From CAYMZZ01 sp047600605 (GTDB taxonomy: Bacteria > Bacteroidota > Bacteroidia > Chitinophagales > Chitinophagaceae): a stretch of 64,000 nt of DNA. Positions 26,437-35,182 of this stretch are shown piece after piece; position 1 is the stretch's first letter, and each line of letters opens with the position of its first letter. Under the pieces are notes generated by a model. The model did no database searches and was not told where the DNA came from. It saw only the letters and a list, made by a program, of their open reading frames with translations. The stretch spans positions 310,001-374,000 of the forward strand of contig JASGKK010000003.1 of assembly GCA_047600605.1 (NCBI GenBank), in the 5' to 3' direction. The position numbers were made by a program, and so were the translations under genes.

Positions 26437-26796
26437 ATTAGAAACAGATTAGAATGAAATTAGAAATCCGCTAACATCGTGCTGTATGCGAAGCCAACCC
26501 GACTTAGCAATGGTACGAAAGGAAATTATACAACGCTTCTTATAAAAAGACTTCAAGTATATCTTGCTGATTGTCTTTCATAATTTATTATTGGTGTAAA
26601 ACTGACACTTTAATTGATTGCTGAAAAGAACAACTTCAGCCTGTCATTTATCACGTGAGACAACCTAAACATCACCCGCCGTTGCAATAAAAAGATCTGC
26701 AACTGCTCATTAGCGCAATCCGGCAGCAAAAATAAGAATGCCTGTCTGCAGGATTTATATCCTATCAGACAGGCATTATGCAACCAACCACTCTTT
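26437..26796. other. Intergenic region between the glycan cluster and the enoyl-CoA hydratase gene
   Basis: This 360-base spacer holds no convincing ORF. It contains the terminator hairpin of the enoyl-CoA hydratase gene (26737-26777). The rest is AT-rich and should hold the promoter for the glycan cluster, but no TAnnTTTG box was found on the minus strand. Confidence 0.5.
26737..26777 (-). terminator. Intrinsic terminator of the enoyl-CoA hydratase gene
   Basis: AATGCCTGTCTG (26737-26748) pairs perfectly with CAGACAGGCATT (26766-26777), with an inner 5-bp stem (26750-26754 with 26759-26763). On the minus strand a T-rich tract (CTTATTTTTGC) follows. Confidence 0.85.
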
Positions 26797-27555
26797 TTAT
26801 TTTTTCCGGAATCCTTCAATTGCCTTGCGGGCAAAATCGGTCAGCACCAGTTTGCCGCTGATTGCAGCACGCTCAGGCAACAGGGTATCCCAGTTGCTGG
26901 TACCTTCCCAGAATATTTTTTTCAGTTCTGCCATCGCCGCAGGATTGGCATGACTCAGCGTATGCAGCAAACGATCTATCGACTCATCCATTCCGGCTAC
27001 ACTGGGGTGTACTTCTGCAAACAATCCTTTCCGGCGTGCCCAATCTGCATTCCTCCACATGACTGCATCAATAGCCAGCTGTGAAAAAGCAGACTGACCG
27101 ATTTTGCGTGCCACGGCCGGTCCTACTACAAACGGACCAATGCCTACTGCCAGCTCACTGAGTTTTATTTCGGCTTCTTCGGTAGCAATTGCATAATCAA
27201 CCGCAGCAGCAATACCCACGCCACCACCCACACAGCGGCCATGAATACGTCCAACAACAAATTTGGGTACTACCCTGATGGCATTGATCACCTGGGCAAA
27301 TCCATTAAAAAACTGTGTGCCGCTATCCGCATTATGGATCGCAGCCAGTTCATCAAAAGAGGCGCCTGCACAAAAAGCCCGCTCACCGCCACTCTTCAAC
27401 AGGATCACTTTTGTTTCGGCATCATTACCGGCACCATGAATTGCCTGCGCCAGTTGCTCCAGTATTCGCCGTGGCAATGAATTGCTTTGAGGGTGAAAAA
27501 ACTCTATCGTGGTTATTCCATTATGAAATTCACTTTTTACATAGCCATCTGCCAT
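26797..27555 (-). CDS. Enoyl-CoA hydratase/isomerase family protein
   Basis: This 252-residue crotonase-fold protein should act on an enoyl-CoA thioester in the cytoplasm. The oxyanion-hole strand ERAFCAGASFDELA is near residue 60, and GRIHGRCVGGGVGIAAAVDYAIA near 105 carries the second oxyanion glycine pair. LSELAVGIGPFVVGP near 135 holds the family Glu region. It lies next to paaZ on the same strand, so a role in phenylacetyl-CoA breakdown (PaaF- or PaaG-like) is likely, but other paa genes are not in the window. Family call secure; exact reaction not. Confidence 0.82.
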   Translation of the reverse strand: MADGYVKSEFHNGITTIEFFHPQSNSLPRRILEQLAQAIHGAGNDAETKVILLKSGGERAFCAGASFDELAAIHNADSGTQFFNGFAQVINAIRVVPKFVVGRIHGRCVGGGVGIAAAVDYAIATEEAEIKLSELAVGIGPFVVGPAVARKIGQSAFSQLAIDAVMWRNADWARRKGLFAEVHPSVAGMDESIDRLLHTLSHANPAAMAELKKIFWEGTSNWDTLLPERAAISGKLVLTDFARKAIEGFRKK

Positions 27556-27562
27556 ATGACAC

Positions 27563-27695
27563 GTTTTAAGTTATAAGTTTTGAGTTATAAATTGTAAGGA
27601 CATTGTCTATTTCGGTTTAGCGGATAACATTAGAAACTTTTTAAAGTTCTGAGTTTTTTTTAAGACTTATTACTCAGAACTTAAAACTTCTTCGC
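27563..27695. repeat. Dispersed inverted repeat, family A (copy 4)
   Basis: The spacer carries TTTTAAGTTATAAGTTTTGAG on the left and TACTCAGAACTTAAAACTT on the right. The right arm includes the paaZ stop codon (27681-27683), so the gene end lies inside the repeat. Confidence 0.65.
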
Positions 27696-29729
27696 TACCA
27701 TTGTCAGAATCGTTCCCACACCCACCAGAGGCTCTTCTGTGTCATCCAGTATCTCTACCAGCCATTTTACGATGCCTTTAGGAATATCATTTTCGTCTTT
27801 ACTATCCTGTGGTAACTTTTCTCTGCAGGTAAATCGTATATGGACAGCCGTGCCGGGATATACGGGTTTGGTAAACCGGAGTTCATCAATGCCATAATTG
27901 AGCAGCACGGGATTTTTTTCATAACTGTCTACAAAAAGACCCGCTGCCGCACTGATGATAAAATAACCATGCGCTACCTGGCGCTCAAACATAGTACCTG
28001 CAAAATCCGTATCACGCAAATGCGCATAAAAATGATCGCCGCTGAGATCCGCAAACCGGTCAATGTCCTCTGCAGTGATCAGGCGCTTATCGGTGATCAG
28101 CTGATCACCGATCACCAGTTCTTCAAAATACTTTTTGAACGGATGGATGCCAGGATCTTTTCCTTTTGCATGCGGCTGATAGGTATTGGTAATAGCTGTA
28201 ATCATATCGGGCGACGCCTGCAGCGCCACACGTTGCATATAATGCTTTACGCCTCTTACGCCACCCATTTCCTCACCCCCGCCTGCCCTGCCCGGACCAC
28301 CGTGCACCAGCAGCGGCAACGGAGAACCATGCCCTGTCGATTCTTTTGCACAGGCTTCATTCAAGACCAGTATGCGGCCATGATGACTGGCTGCGCCCAA
28401 CACATATTGTTTCGCTATTTTTTCACTGGCAGTTACAATAGACGAACACAAAGAGCCCTTACCCATTTTACTGAGTGCAATGGCTTCGTCCATATTACTG
28501 TATGGCATGATCGTGCTCACCGGACCAAATGCTTCCACCTCATGAGCTGCGGTATGGATAAATGGTTTTTCATTCAGCAGCAGCAGAGGGGAAAGAAATG
28601 CCCCGGCATGGGCATCGGCATCCACTACTTCCACACTATCGAGGCTTCCGTATATTAATTGGGAAGAGGCCAGCAGTTTCTGCACCTGCTCTTTAACTTC
28701 GTTTCGCTGTGTTTCGCCGGCAAGCGGCCCCATACGCACTTTATCATGTTGCGGATTGCCGATAGTGGTTTGGGCCAGTGCTCCCGCAATGGCTTTCCAC
28801 ATATCTTCCATTTTATTGGCCGGTACAAAAATGCGGCGGATAGCTGTACATTTTTGTCCTGCTTTTACCGTCATTTCTTTCCGTACTTCTTTTACAAATA
28901 TGTCCCATTCCGGCATACCGGGTACCACATCTTCGCCCAGTACAATACAGTTGAGCGAATCTGCTTCCATATTAAAAGGTACCGATTCGCTGATAATACG
29001 GGGATGAGCCCGGAGCAACTGGCCGGTAGACGCACTGCCGGTAAATGTGACCACATCCTGCGACTCTACATAATTGAGCAGGTTGCCGGCACTGCCGCAA
29101 ATAAGTTGCAAAGCGCCTTCGGGCAAAATACCCGATGCTATGATACGCCGTGTCACTGCCTCTGTCAGATAAGAAGTGACAGTGGCCGGTTTCACCAGCG
29201 CTGGCATACCGGCCAGCAGGTTTACGGCTATTTTTTCCAGCATACCCCACACCGGAAAATTGAAAGCGTTGATATGTACAGCAACACCTTCGCGTGGCAC
29301 CAGTATATGGGTGGCCATAAATGTACTGGCTTTACCCAGCACATGGCTTTCGCCATCCAGGCAAAAAGACTCATCGGGAAACTTGCGCCGCAGCGATGCA
29401 TTGGCAAAAAGATTGCCGATGCCGCCTTCAATATCGATCCAGCTGTCTGTGCGGGTAGCGCCGGTCTGATAACTCACCTGGTACAGTTCCGGCAGATGAT
29501 CGCGCAGATAGAGCGCCAGCGCCTTCAGCATATTACCTCTCTGGTGAAAGGTCATACTACGAAGAGCAGCCCCTCCCTTTTTACGACCATAGCTGAGTAT
29601 CTCACCGAAATCGAGCCCGCGTGTACTTGTACTGGCCACAGGTTGCCCGGTCACAGCATTGTACAATACCTGTCCTTCTCCCTCACCGGCTACCCAGCTG
29701 CCAGCTACATAATTCTGTAATTTGTTCAT
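27681..29729 (-). CDS. paaZ: Bifunctional oxepin-CoA hydrolase / 3-oxo-5,6-dehydrosuberyl-CoA semialdehyde dehydrogenase
   Basis: PaaZ opens the oxepin-CoA ring and then oxidises the resulting aldehyde with NADP+ during aerobic phenylacetate breakdown. Residues about 1-515 form the aldehyde dehydrogenase with AGQKCTAIRR containing the nucleophile Cys294 and NMEADSLNC preceding it. Residues about 530-682 form the MaoC-like hydratase with FADLSGDHFYAHL and VAHGYFIISAAAG. The 682-residue length matches the E. coli enzyme and the Cys position is within one residue of it. The final codons lie within a family A repeat. The remaining paa genes must be elsewhere or beyond this region. Confidence 0.93.
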   Translation of the reverse strand: MNKLQNYVAGSWVAGEGEGQVLYNAVTGQPVASTSTRGLDFGEILSYGRKKGGAALRSMTFHQRGNMLKALALYLRDHLPELYQVSYQTGATRTDSWIDIEGGIGNLFANASLRRKFPDESFCLDGESHVLGKASTFMATHILVPREGVAVHINAFNFPVWGMLEKIAVNLLAGMPALVKPATVTSYLTEAVTRRIIASGILPEGALQLICGSAGNLLNYVESQDVVTFTGSASTGQLLRAHPRIISESVPFNMEADSLNCIVLGEDVVPGMPEWDIFVKEVRKEMTVKAGQKCTAIRRIFVPANKMEDMWKAIAGALAQTTIGNPQHDKVRMGPLAGETQRNEVKEQVQKLLASSQLIYGSLDSVEVVDADAHAGAFLSPLLLLNEKPFIHTAAHEVEAFGPVSTIMPYSNMDEAIALSKMGKGSLCSSIVTASEKIAKQYVLGAASHHGRILVLNEACAKESTGHGSPLPLLVHGGPGRAGGGEEMGGVRGVKHYMQRVALQASPDMITAITNTYQPHAKGKDPGIHPFKKYFEELVIGDQLITDKRLITAEDIDRFADLSGDHFYAHLRDTDFAGTMFERQVAHGYFIISAAAGLFVDSYEKNPVLLNYGIDELRFTKPVYPGTAVHIRFTCREKLPQDSKDENDIPKGIVKWLVEILDDTEEPLVGVGTILTMVAKKF

Positions 29730-29831
29730 AGTGGAAAGCGAAGTTTAATGTCCACGAAAATAGCTTAAAACCAACATTCGTTATTATCAGGTGCCGGGTT
29801 GTTTTACAAACTTTTAGTACCCGGATACCAG

Positions 29832-29839
29832 TACCTTTG
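29832..29839 (+). promoter_or_regulatory. -7 promoter box for the lipoprotein gene
   Basis: TACCTTTG matches TAnnTTTG, 29 bases before the ATG at 29869. It argues against the in-frame TTG at 29848. Confidence 0.5.
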
Positions 29840-29868
29840 TATGGCTTTTGGATTTAAATACAGTAGTT

Positions 29869-30339
29869 ATGAAATACCTGTTTTTTCTTATGACAAGCAG
29901 CCTCCTGCTGCTGACAGCCTGCAATAACGAGCGTAAAAAAGATACACCCTCTGCCGAAACGGTACTGGCAGACAGTCTCAATAAGCTGGTAGATGATGTA
30001 CATATTAAAGGCATGGCCAAAATGGCCCGGCTTTCCAAAATGCAGCAACGTACCCAACAGTTGCTTGATTCATTAGGGAAACTGCCCGCCAAAGCACAAA
30101 AGACGGCCGCACCTGTGAAAGAAAAACTGGAAGGGCTGCTCAAAGAGCTCAACTACGCAGACTTTGCGATGGATAAATGGATGACAGAATTTTATGTAGC
30201 CCATAAAGACACGCTTAAGGATAAGCTGTCTGCACGTATCGAATACCTGCGCGATCAGCAAACCGTGGCCGGTAAAGTGACCGATGCGATTCTCGGCAGT
30301 TTGCAAAAAGGGGATTCACTGCTGCAGCAGATCCGCTAA
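29869..30339 (+). CDS. Putative lipoprotein with helical, coiled-coil-like body (unrecognised)
   Basis: This 156-residue protein begins MKYLFFLMTSSLLLLTACNN, a lipoprotein signal with the lipobox LTAC, so the mature protein should start at Cys18 and be membrane-anchored in the periplasm. The rest is helical and rich in Lys, Leu and Asp, with no Cys and no domain I recognise. Its 3' end overlaps the convergent DUF1569 gene by four bases (30336-30339). No operon partner is evident. The function is unknown. Confidence 0.72.
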   Translation: MKYLFFLMTSSLLLLTACNNERKKDTPSAETVLADSLNKLVDDVHIKGMAKMARLSKMQQRTQQLLDSLGKLPAKAQKTAAPVKEKLEGLLKELNYADFAMDKWMTEFYVAHKDTLKDKLSARIEYLRDQQTVAGKVTDAILGSLQKGDSLLQQIR

Positions 30340-30815
30340 AGCGGTGGCGGCTCTATTCCAAACTGACGCAGGTGATGCAGGGCATGCTTGTATAGCAGCT
30401 GCACATTTTCTTCAAAATTAAGATCACCAAAGAAGGGATTACGGGTGGTTCGCAATGGAGCTTCTTCAAATGCATGGAAGAAGTAGATCAGTTCTGTCTG
30501 CAATGCACTGATCGCTGCCTGCGGCGTATTATAGCGAAGCGGTTGCGGATCTTCGGGCAGTAATGGGTTGCGCAGATTTTCCTTAAAGGGTTTGTCGCTC
30601 ATCAAAAACTGGCGCATACGCGGCAACTGGGCGGGTGTTGTGACCAACTGATCAACCTGCAATCGCCCGCTGGCCAGTGGCAATGCATCAAATGCCAGAT
30701 GTTCGATCATTTGTTGCACAGACATTTTGCCCCAGCGGGCAGGCGTATGCGTGTCCAGCTGTTGTAAATAGCGGATCAGTTGCGTGCGTAGGAAGTTTTC
30801 CCTGGCAAGGCTCAT
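30336..30815 (-). CDS. DUF1569/DinB-like four-helix protein
   Basis: This 159-residue protein resembles the DUF1569 branch of the DinB/YfiT-like four-helix bundles. Signature pieces are RWGKMSVQQMIEHLAFDA at about 27-44, whose His is a likely metal ligand, and LLYKHALHHLRQFGIEP at the C-terminus, which supplies two more His residues. Members often bind a divalent metal and act in thiol-dependent or unknown reactions. It starts 32 bases after adk and has its own -7 box that overlaps the end of adk. The biochemical role is not known. Confidence 0.7.
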   Translation of the reverse strand: MSLARENFLRTQLIRYLQQLDTHTPARWGKMSVQQMIEHLAFDALPLASGRLQVDQLVTTPAQLPRMRQFLMSDKPFKENLRNPLLPEDPQPLRYNTPQAAISALQTELIYFFHAFEEAPLRTTRNPFFGDLNFEENVQLLYKHALHHLRQFGIEPPPL

Positions 30816-30838
30816 GATGTGGCGAGCAATTAGAAAGG

Positions 30839-30846
30839 CAAAGTTA
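30839..30846 (-). promoter_or_regulatory. -7 promoter box for the DUF1569 gene
   Basis: The minus strand reads TAACTTTG, 24 bases before the DUF1569 ATG and directly after the adk stop codon. Confidence 0.45.
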
Positions 30847-30847
30847 G

Positions 30848-31426
30848 TTAGCGGATCTTCTTTTCGATCTGGCTGCTGAGGCGGCTAAAAATTTCATCAA
30901 TAGTACCCATACCATTGATATTCACCACCTTTTTCAGTTTTGAATAGTGCGCAGCTACCGGCAATGTCTCTTTTTTATAAACATCCTGGCGCTTGCGCTG
31001 AATATTTTCGTCAGCATCATCTGACCGGCCAGAGGTCTTGCCACGGTGTATAAGGCGGGAGATCAGCTCATCTTCATTCACTTCCAGGAAAAGAACCAGG
31101 CTGATGGCTGATTTTTTCAGCTCCAGCAGCTTATCAAGTGCTTCGGCCTGGGCTTCAGTGCGGGGAAATCCATCAAACAGGAAACCACGGGCATCTGCAT
31201 TGGCATCGAGGGCAGAACTGATCATACCGATCACTACTTCGTCTGGGACCAGTTGTCCTTTATCAATAAACTGTTGTGCTTCAATTCCCAGAGGGGTTTT
31301 CATTTGACGCTCTTTTCGCAGCAGATCACCGGTAGAAAGGTGGACAAGTCCATATTTTTCAACGATTTTCTCCGACTGAGTACCTTTTCCGCTACCGGGA
31401 GGGCCAAAAAGAATCAAATTAAACAT
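30848..31426 (-). CDS. adk: Adenylate kinase
   Basis: Adenylate kinase interconverts ATP plus AMP and two ADP in the cytoplasm. The 192-residue protein has the P-loop GPPGSGKGTQ at 8-17, the AMP-binding HLSTGDLLR near 29-37, and GFLFDGFPRT near 80-90. RLIHRGKTSGRSDDADENI forms a short LID with the conserved Arg residues and no zinc Cys cluster, as in short Bacteroidota and cytosolic eukaryotic forms. The length fits this short type. A TATATTTG box lies 27 bases upstream, and the gene is divergent from msrB. Confidence 0.95.
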   Translation of the reverse strand: MFNLILFGPPGSGKGTQSEKIVEKYGLVHLSTGDLLRKERQMKTPLGIEAQQFIDKGQLVPDEVVIGMISSALDANADARGFLFDGFPRTEAQAEALDKLLELKKSAISLVLFLEVNEDELISRLIHRGKTSGRSDDADENIQRKRQDVYKKETLPVAAHYSKLKKVVNINGMGTIDEIFSRLSSQIEKKIR

Positions 31427-31452
31427 AAGCCTTATGTATCCTTGGTGAGAAA

Positions 31453-31460
31453 CAAATATA
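31453..31460 (-). promoter_or_regulatory. -7 promoter box for adk
   Basis: The minus strand reads TATATTTG, a TAnnTTTG match, 27 bases before the adk ATG. Confidence 0.5.
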
Positions 31461-31579
31461 CAGTACCGGGGCTAAAAACCGGGCGTTATTACTGCTTTTA
31501 TGAAAACCGCGTATGTTGGCAATGTGTTAATCCCCGCTTACCGGTTGGTCCTGCCCAAACCAACCAAACAAGCATCCCG

Positions 31580-31587
31580 TACATTTG
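31580..31587 (+). promoter_or_regulatory. -7 promoter box for msrB
   Basis: TACATTTG matches TAnnTTTG and lies 20 bases before the ATG at 31607. Confidence 0.5.
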
Positions 31588-31606
31588 TTAAACAGTAAGA
31601 GTGATT

Positions 31607-32179
31607 ATGCGTGTATTTAAAACGATACTGATACTGGCCTGGATCACAGGCCTGCAGCAATGCAGCTACTCTCAGTCTACCAACACACCCTCAAATAAGG
31701 CAACTATGGACAGCAGCAGAAATGATAACCCCGTCTACTCACGTACAGACACTTCCCAGGTCAACCTGACGGAAGAGCAGTGGCAAAAGGTTTTGCCTAA
31801 AGATGTATATAATATTGCCCGGCAGAAGGGCACTGAACGTCCCTGGAGCAGCAAGTTTGAGAGCTTTTCGGAAAAAGGCACTTATTACTGTGCTGCCTGC
31901 GGTAATGCGCTTTTCAGGAGCGATACCAAGTTTGAAAGCGGTTGCGGCTGGCCGAGCTTCTATGAGCCGATCAGCAAAGGCAGCATTATTTATACTCCCG
32001 ATCATACGCATGGTATGGATCGTACCGAAGTACAGTGCGGTCGCTGCAAGGCCCACCTGGGTCATGTATTTGATGATGGCCCCCCTCCTACCGGCCTTCG
32101 CTACTGCATCAATGGCGTAGTGCTCGATTTTGCCAAAGCAAAAGAAGCGGAGAAGAAGTATGAGGAGAAAAAACAATAA
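31607..32179 (+). CDS. msrB: Peptide-methionine (R)-S-oxide reductase, exported form
   Basis: MsrB reduces methionine-R-sulfoxide in proteins. This 190-residue form starts with a hydrophobic signal and a possible lipobox (TGLQQCS), so it probably works in the periplasm. Two zinc-binding CxxC pairs occur as YYCAACGNAL and VQCGRCKAHLGHV, and GCGWPSFYEP marks the substrate pocket. The catalytic Cys is in RYCINGVVLDF. The ATG at 31607 is preferred over a GTG at 31601; the -7 box suits both. It is followed by a family B repeat with the promoter of the broken aminotransferase. Confidence 0.92.
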   Translation: MRVFKTILILAWITGLQQCSYSQSTNTPSNKATMDSSRNDNPVYSRTDTSQVNLTEEQWQKVLPKDVYNIARQKGTERPWSSKFESFSEKGTYYCAACGNALFRSDTKFESGCGWPSFYEPISKGSIIYTPDHTHGMDRTEVQCGRCKAHLGHVFDDGPPPTGLRYCINGVVLDFAKAKEAEKKYEEKKQ

Positions 32180-32186
32180 GCAGGTT

Positions 32187-32255
32187 TGATGATTTGAAGA
32201 TTTGAAAATGTGCAATTCATCCTCAAATCTTCAAATCATCACATCTTCAAATCCG
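32187..32255. repeat. Dispersed inverted repeat, family B (copy 2), perfect 19-bp arms
   Basis: Arms at 32187-32205 and 32223-32241 are perfect reverse complements around a 17-base loop, made of GATTTGAAGATTTGA words. A further TCTTCAAATC word follows. Confidence 0.75.
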
Positions 32256-32261
32256 ATTAGT

Positions 32262-32269
32262 TATTTTTG
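32262..32269 (+). promoter_or_regulatory. -7 promoter box for the aminotransferase
   Basis: TATTTTTG matches TAnnTTTG, 16 bases before the ATG at 32286. Confidence 0.5.
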
Positions 32270-32285
32270 CGGCAAAATATGTGGT

Positions 32286-33543
32286 ATGAAACTGTCGCAT
32301 TTATCTGAAACACTGATTGGTTCTGAAATTGTAAAACTCGGTGCTGATATCCGGGAAAAGATCCGTCAGGGTGATAAAATATACAATTTCACTGTTGGTG
32401 ATTTTGATCCTTCCATTTTTCCTATCCCCAAAGAGCTGGAAGATGCGGTGGTAGAGGCTTATCGCCGTCACTTTACCAACTACCCCGCAGCAGAAGGCAA
32501 TCTTGATCTGCGTGATGCCATAGCCGCATTTACGCGCGATACAGAAGGTCTTTCGTATCAGAACAATGAAATACTGGTGGCATCAGGCGGACGTCCGCTG
32601 ATCTATGCTGTATTCCGCGCTATCTGCGATGCCGGCGACAAAGTAATTTATGCCGTACCGAGCTGGAACAATAATCACTATACTCATTTTGTAGGCGGCG
32701 AGCATGTGGTAGTAGAAGCTACCGAAGCGAATAAGTTCATGCCTGCCGCTGCTGATATTGCCCCTCACATAAAAGGAGCCACACTGATAGCGCTTTGCTC
32801 TCCGCAAAATCCCACCGGCACCACTTTTCGTAAAGAAGACCTCGAATCGATCTGCGACCTGGTGCTGGCCGAAAACAAGACGAGAGGAGCCGATGAAAAG
32901 AAACTTTACCTGATGTATGACCAGATGTACTGGCATCTTACCTATGGCGATATCAAACATTACAACCCGGTATCACTACGTCCGGAAATGCGCGAGTATA
33001 CCATTTTCATCGAATGCCATCAGTAAGGTCTTTGCTGCAACAGGTGTGCGTGTGGGCTGGAGTTTTGGTCCGGCTGCCATCATCAGTAAAATGAAAGCCA
33101 TTCTTACACACGTAGGAGCCTGGGCACCCATGGCCGAGCAGAAAGCAGTAGCCTATTATCTCGGCAACCGCGCAGCTATCGACCGTTTCCTTAATCATTT
33201 TAAGGGAGAGGTATCAGAACGGCTGACCCGTATTTACAATGGCCTCACCGAACTGAAAAAAGAGGGCCTGCCCGTTGATGCCATCGCACCCGAAGCCGCC
33301 ATTTATCTTACCATAAAAATTGACGCAGCTGGTAAAACCACTGCAGCCGGCAAAAAACTGGATACACAGGCAGATGTTACCGCCTATATTCTCAACGATG
33401 CCAAACTGGCTGTCGTACCATTCTATGCTTTTGGCGCCAGCCGCCAGTCGGCCTGGTACAGGCTGAGTGTGGGTACCTGCAAAAAGGAAGAGATCAATGC
33501 GATGCTCAGTCAACTGCGCAAGGCTTTGCAGCAGCTTTCCTGA
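32286..33543 (+). pseudogene. PLP-dependent class I/II aminotransferase broken by a single-base insertion
   Basis: Two overlapping reading frames together encode one aminotransferase of about 418 residues. The first runs from ATG 32286 to a TAA at 33024-33026 and contains VASGGRPLIYAVF, the cofactor-contact SPQNPTGTTF and LMYDQMYWHLTYG. The second frame carries SKVFAATGVRVGW, including the PLP-binding Lys, and runs to 33543. Deleting one A from GAATGCC at 33012-33018 restores TIFIDAISKVFAA without a break. Because the catalytic Lys lies after the shift, the first fragment alone cannot work. Everything else is well preserved, so this is either a very recent mutation or a sequencing error. It should be an aspartate/tyrosine-type aminotransferase. 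Confidence 0.88.
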
Positions 33544-33559
33544 GGCATACTGATTAATT

Positions 33560-33587
33560 AAAAAGCCACTGTAAACAGTGGCTTTTT
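33560..33587. terminator. Bidirectional intrinsic terminator
   Basis: AAAAAGCCACTG (33560-33571) pairs perfectly with CAGTGGCTTTTT (33576-33587) around a four-base loop. T-runs follow on both strands. It separates the aminotransferase from the convergent small gene. Confidence 0.9.
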
Positions 33588-33828
33588 AATTTTTATTGAT
33601 AAGAAATTGAAAGGGCCGCAACTCCGAAAACCGGATGGCCTTTAAGATCTTTTTAGGATTGGTAGTAATACGTAACCGGTTGACCAGCTCATGTGCGCGG
33701 CAAAAATGCTCATCACTCTCCGCTTCATGCAGAATGTGGTTGAGACATTCCACTTCCTGATCAATCGCCTGTTGGCTCATGAACTCATTCTTCAACAATA
33801 CAAGCAGGTCGCGATTGGGAATCTTCAT
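33586..33828 (-). CDS. Small conserved-looking hypothetical protein (80 aa)
   Basis: This 80-residue protein, MKIPNRDLLVLLKNEF onward, is charged and helical with no signal peptide or membrane segment. It contains two Cys residues and HFCRAHELVNRL in the middle. No family is recognised. It is likely real because it is flanked at its 3' end by a strong terminator, starts 13 bases after the stop of the small lipoprotein gene, and has codon use like its neighbours. It may act with that lipoprotein, but nothing in the sequence shows how. Confidence 0.55.
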   Translation of the reverse strand: MKIPNRDLLVLLKNEFMSQQAIDQEVECLNHILHEAESDEHFCRAHELVNRLRITTNPKKILKAIRFSELRPFQFLINKN

Positions 33829-33841
33829 CGCCGGTTATTTT

Positions 33842-33988
33842 TTAGAAGCCAGACATTCCTTTGGTGTTCGGACAACCGCAGCCGCCTCCTCCTTTGCCAT
33901 TACCGGAATAGTAGTTTCTGTTGCACGCTGTGAACAGGAGCATTCCTGCAAAAAGAAGCAGAAGTGTTATCGTTTGTGTTTTCTTCAT
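33842..33988 (-). CDS. 48-residue lipoprotein with Gly/Cys-rich tail
   Basis: The frame reads MKKTQTITLLLLFAGMLLFT followed by ACNRN, a complete lipoprotein signal with lipobox FTAC, so the mature peptide is only about 28 residues. It ends GGGGCGCPNTKGMSGF and thus has a C-x-C-P pair that could bind metal or form disulfides. The gene is short but the signal sequence, stop and tight 13-base spacing to the 80-residue gene support it. Its function is unknown; a metal-handling or envelope role is a guess. Confidence 0.6.
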   Translation of the reverse strand: MKKTQTITLLLLFAGMLLFTACNRNYYSGNGKGGGGCGCPNTKGMSGF

Positions 33989-34048
33989 AGACTGAATTTC
34001 TAAATTAAAACTATTTTACAAACAAATTAGTATACCCGGAAATTAAAA

Positions 34049-35182
34049 ATGTCAAAAATTGCCCCGGATCAGGAATTTACGGCCGGCCCGCTACGGAAAC
34101 CACGGGTGCTGGTAGCACCGCTCGACTGGGGTCTGGGGCATGCTACACGTTGTATTCCTATTATTTACGAATTACTCGGACAGGGCGCTTCCGTTTGGCT
34201 GGCTGCAGAAGGTCCTCAGGCTGAATTATTACAGGCCGAATTTCCTGAACTTCCCCTGCTGCCTCTGCAGGGCTATGGCGTGCGCTACAGCCGGCAGGGA
34301 CGCCATTTTACCCGTACTATCCTGGCTCAATTGCCACGCATCAGCCGGCGCATTAGCCAGGAGCATCGCTGGCTGCAGATCATGATGCAGCAATACGATT
34401 TTGACCTCATACTGTCAGACAATCGCTACGGCCTCTATCACCCCGGCGCATATTGCATTCTTATCACACATCAGTTACAGATACAGCACCACTGGGGCAA
34501 TAGCATAAAACAATTGCTGCACCGCTGGCATTATAACCGTATCTGCCGTTTTCAGGAATGCTGGATACCCGACCTTGCCAGCCCCGACGATCTGGCCGGC
34601 GAGCTGGCACACCCTGCGGTGATGCCCAATATACCGGTTCACTATACCGGACACCTGTCGAGATTAAAACCTGTTTCGGCAGACATACAGCAGGGACATT
34701 TATTCATTTCTCTCTCCGGACCGGAACCACAGCGAACACTGCTGGAAGAAAAGATTATTGAGCAGGTCAGCCATTATGCCGGCACGGCTGTGATTGTGCG
34801 TGGCCTGCCTCAGGCCTCCCGTTTTATTCCGTCTACGGGCGATATTCGTTTTTATAATCATCTCAACAGCCGCGACTACGCCAGCGAAATGCAAAAAGCC
34901 CGGTGGGTGATCAGTCGCAGCGGGTACAGCACTATCATGGATATTGCCCGTATGGGCAAACAATCCATCCTGATACCAACTCCCGGCCAGACGGAGCAGG
35001 AATACCTGAGCCGTTATCTCCAGCAAAAACACTGGGCGCTGGCAGGTGATCAGGATACATTTGACCTGACCCATCTATTGGCACAGGCGCAGCAGTTTCC
35101 GTACAACATACCCTCATTTAAGGAAAACAGACTTGGAGAAGAAATAACACGAGTGATTGAAAAGGTGAAAGGTAAAAAGTAG
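34049..35182 (+). CDS. MurG-like GT-B glycosyltransferase (family 28 C-terminal domain)
   Basis: This 377-residue protein has a MurG-like fold. APLDWGLGHATRCIPIIYELL at residues 23-43 is the Gly-rich acceptor loop, and LILSDNRYGLYH follows near 115. The C-terminal half has HLFISLSGPEPQRTLLEEKI, RFYNHLNSRDYASEMQKARWVISRSGYSTIMDIARMGKQSILIPTPGQTEQE pattern elements of the family-28 donor site, notably SRSGYST and PTPGQTEQ. No membrane segment is seen. It probably transfers a sugar from a nucleotide donor to a lipid or small acceptor; it is not MurG itself, which would lie in the mur cluster. Its stop codon sits inside the stem of a family C repeat. Confidence 0.75.
   Translation: MSKIAPDQEFTAGPLRKPRVLVAPLDWGLGHATRCIPIIYELLGQGASVWLAAEGPQAELLQAEFPELPLLPLQGYGVRYSRQGRHFTRTILAQLPRISRRISQEHRWLQIMMQQYDFDLILSDNRYGLYHPGAYCILITHQLQIQHHWGNSIKQLLHRWHYNRICRFQECWIPDLASPDDLAGELAHPAVMPNIPVHYTGHLSRLKPVSADIQQGHLFISLSGPEPQRTLLEEKIIEQVSHYAGTAVIVRGLPQASRFIPSTGDIRFYNHLNSRDYASEMQKARWVISRSGYSTIMDIARMGKQSILIPTPGQTEQEYLSRYLQQKHWALAGDQDTFDLTHLLAQAQQFPYNIPSFKENRLGEEITRVIEKVKGKK

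Noticed and set aside
28659..29720. 353-residue plus-strand open frame
   Set aside because: It lies opposite paaZ, whose catalytic motifs are certain; the plus-strand frame shows no domain.
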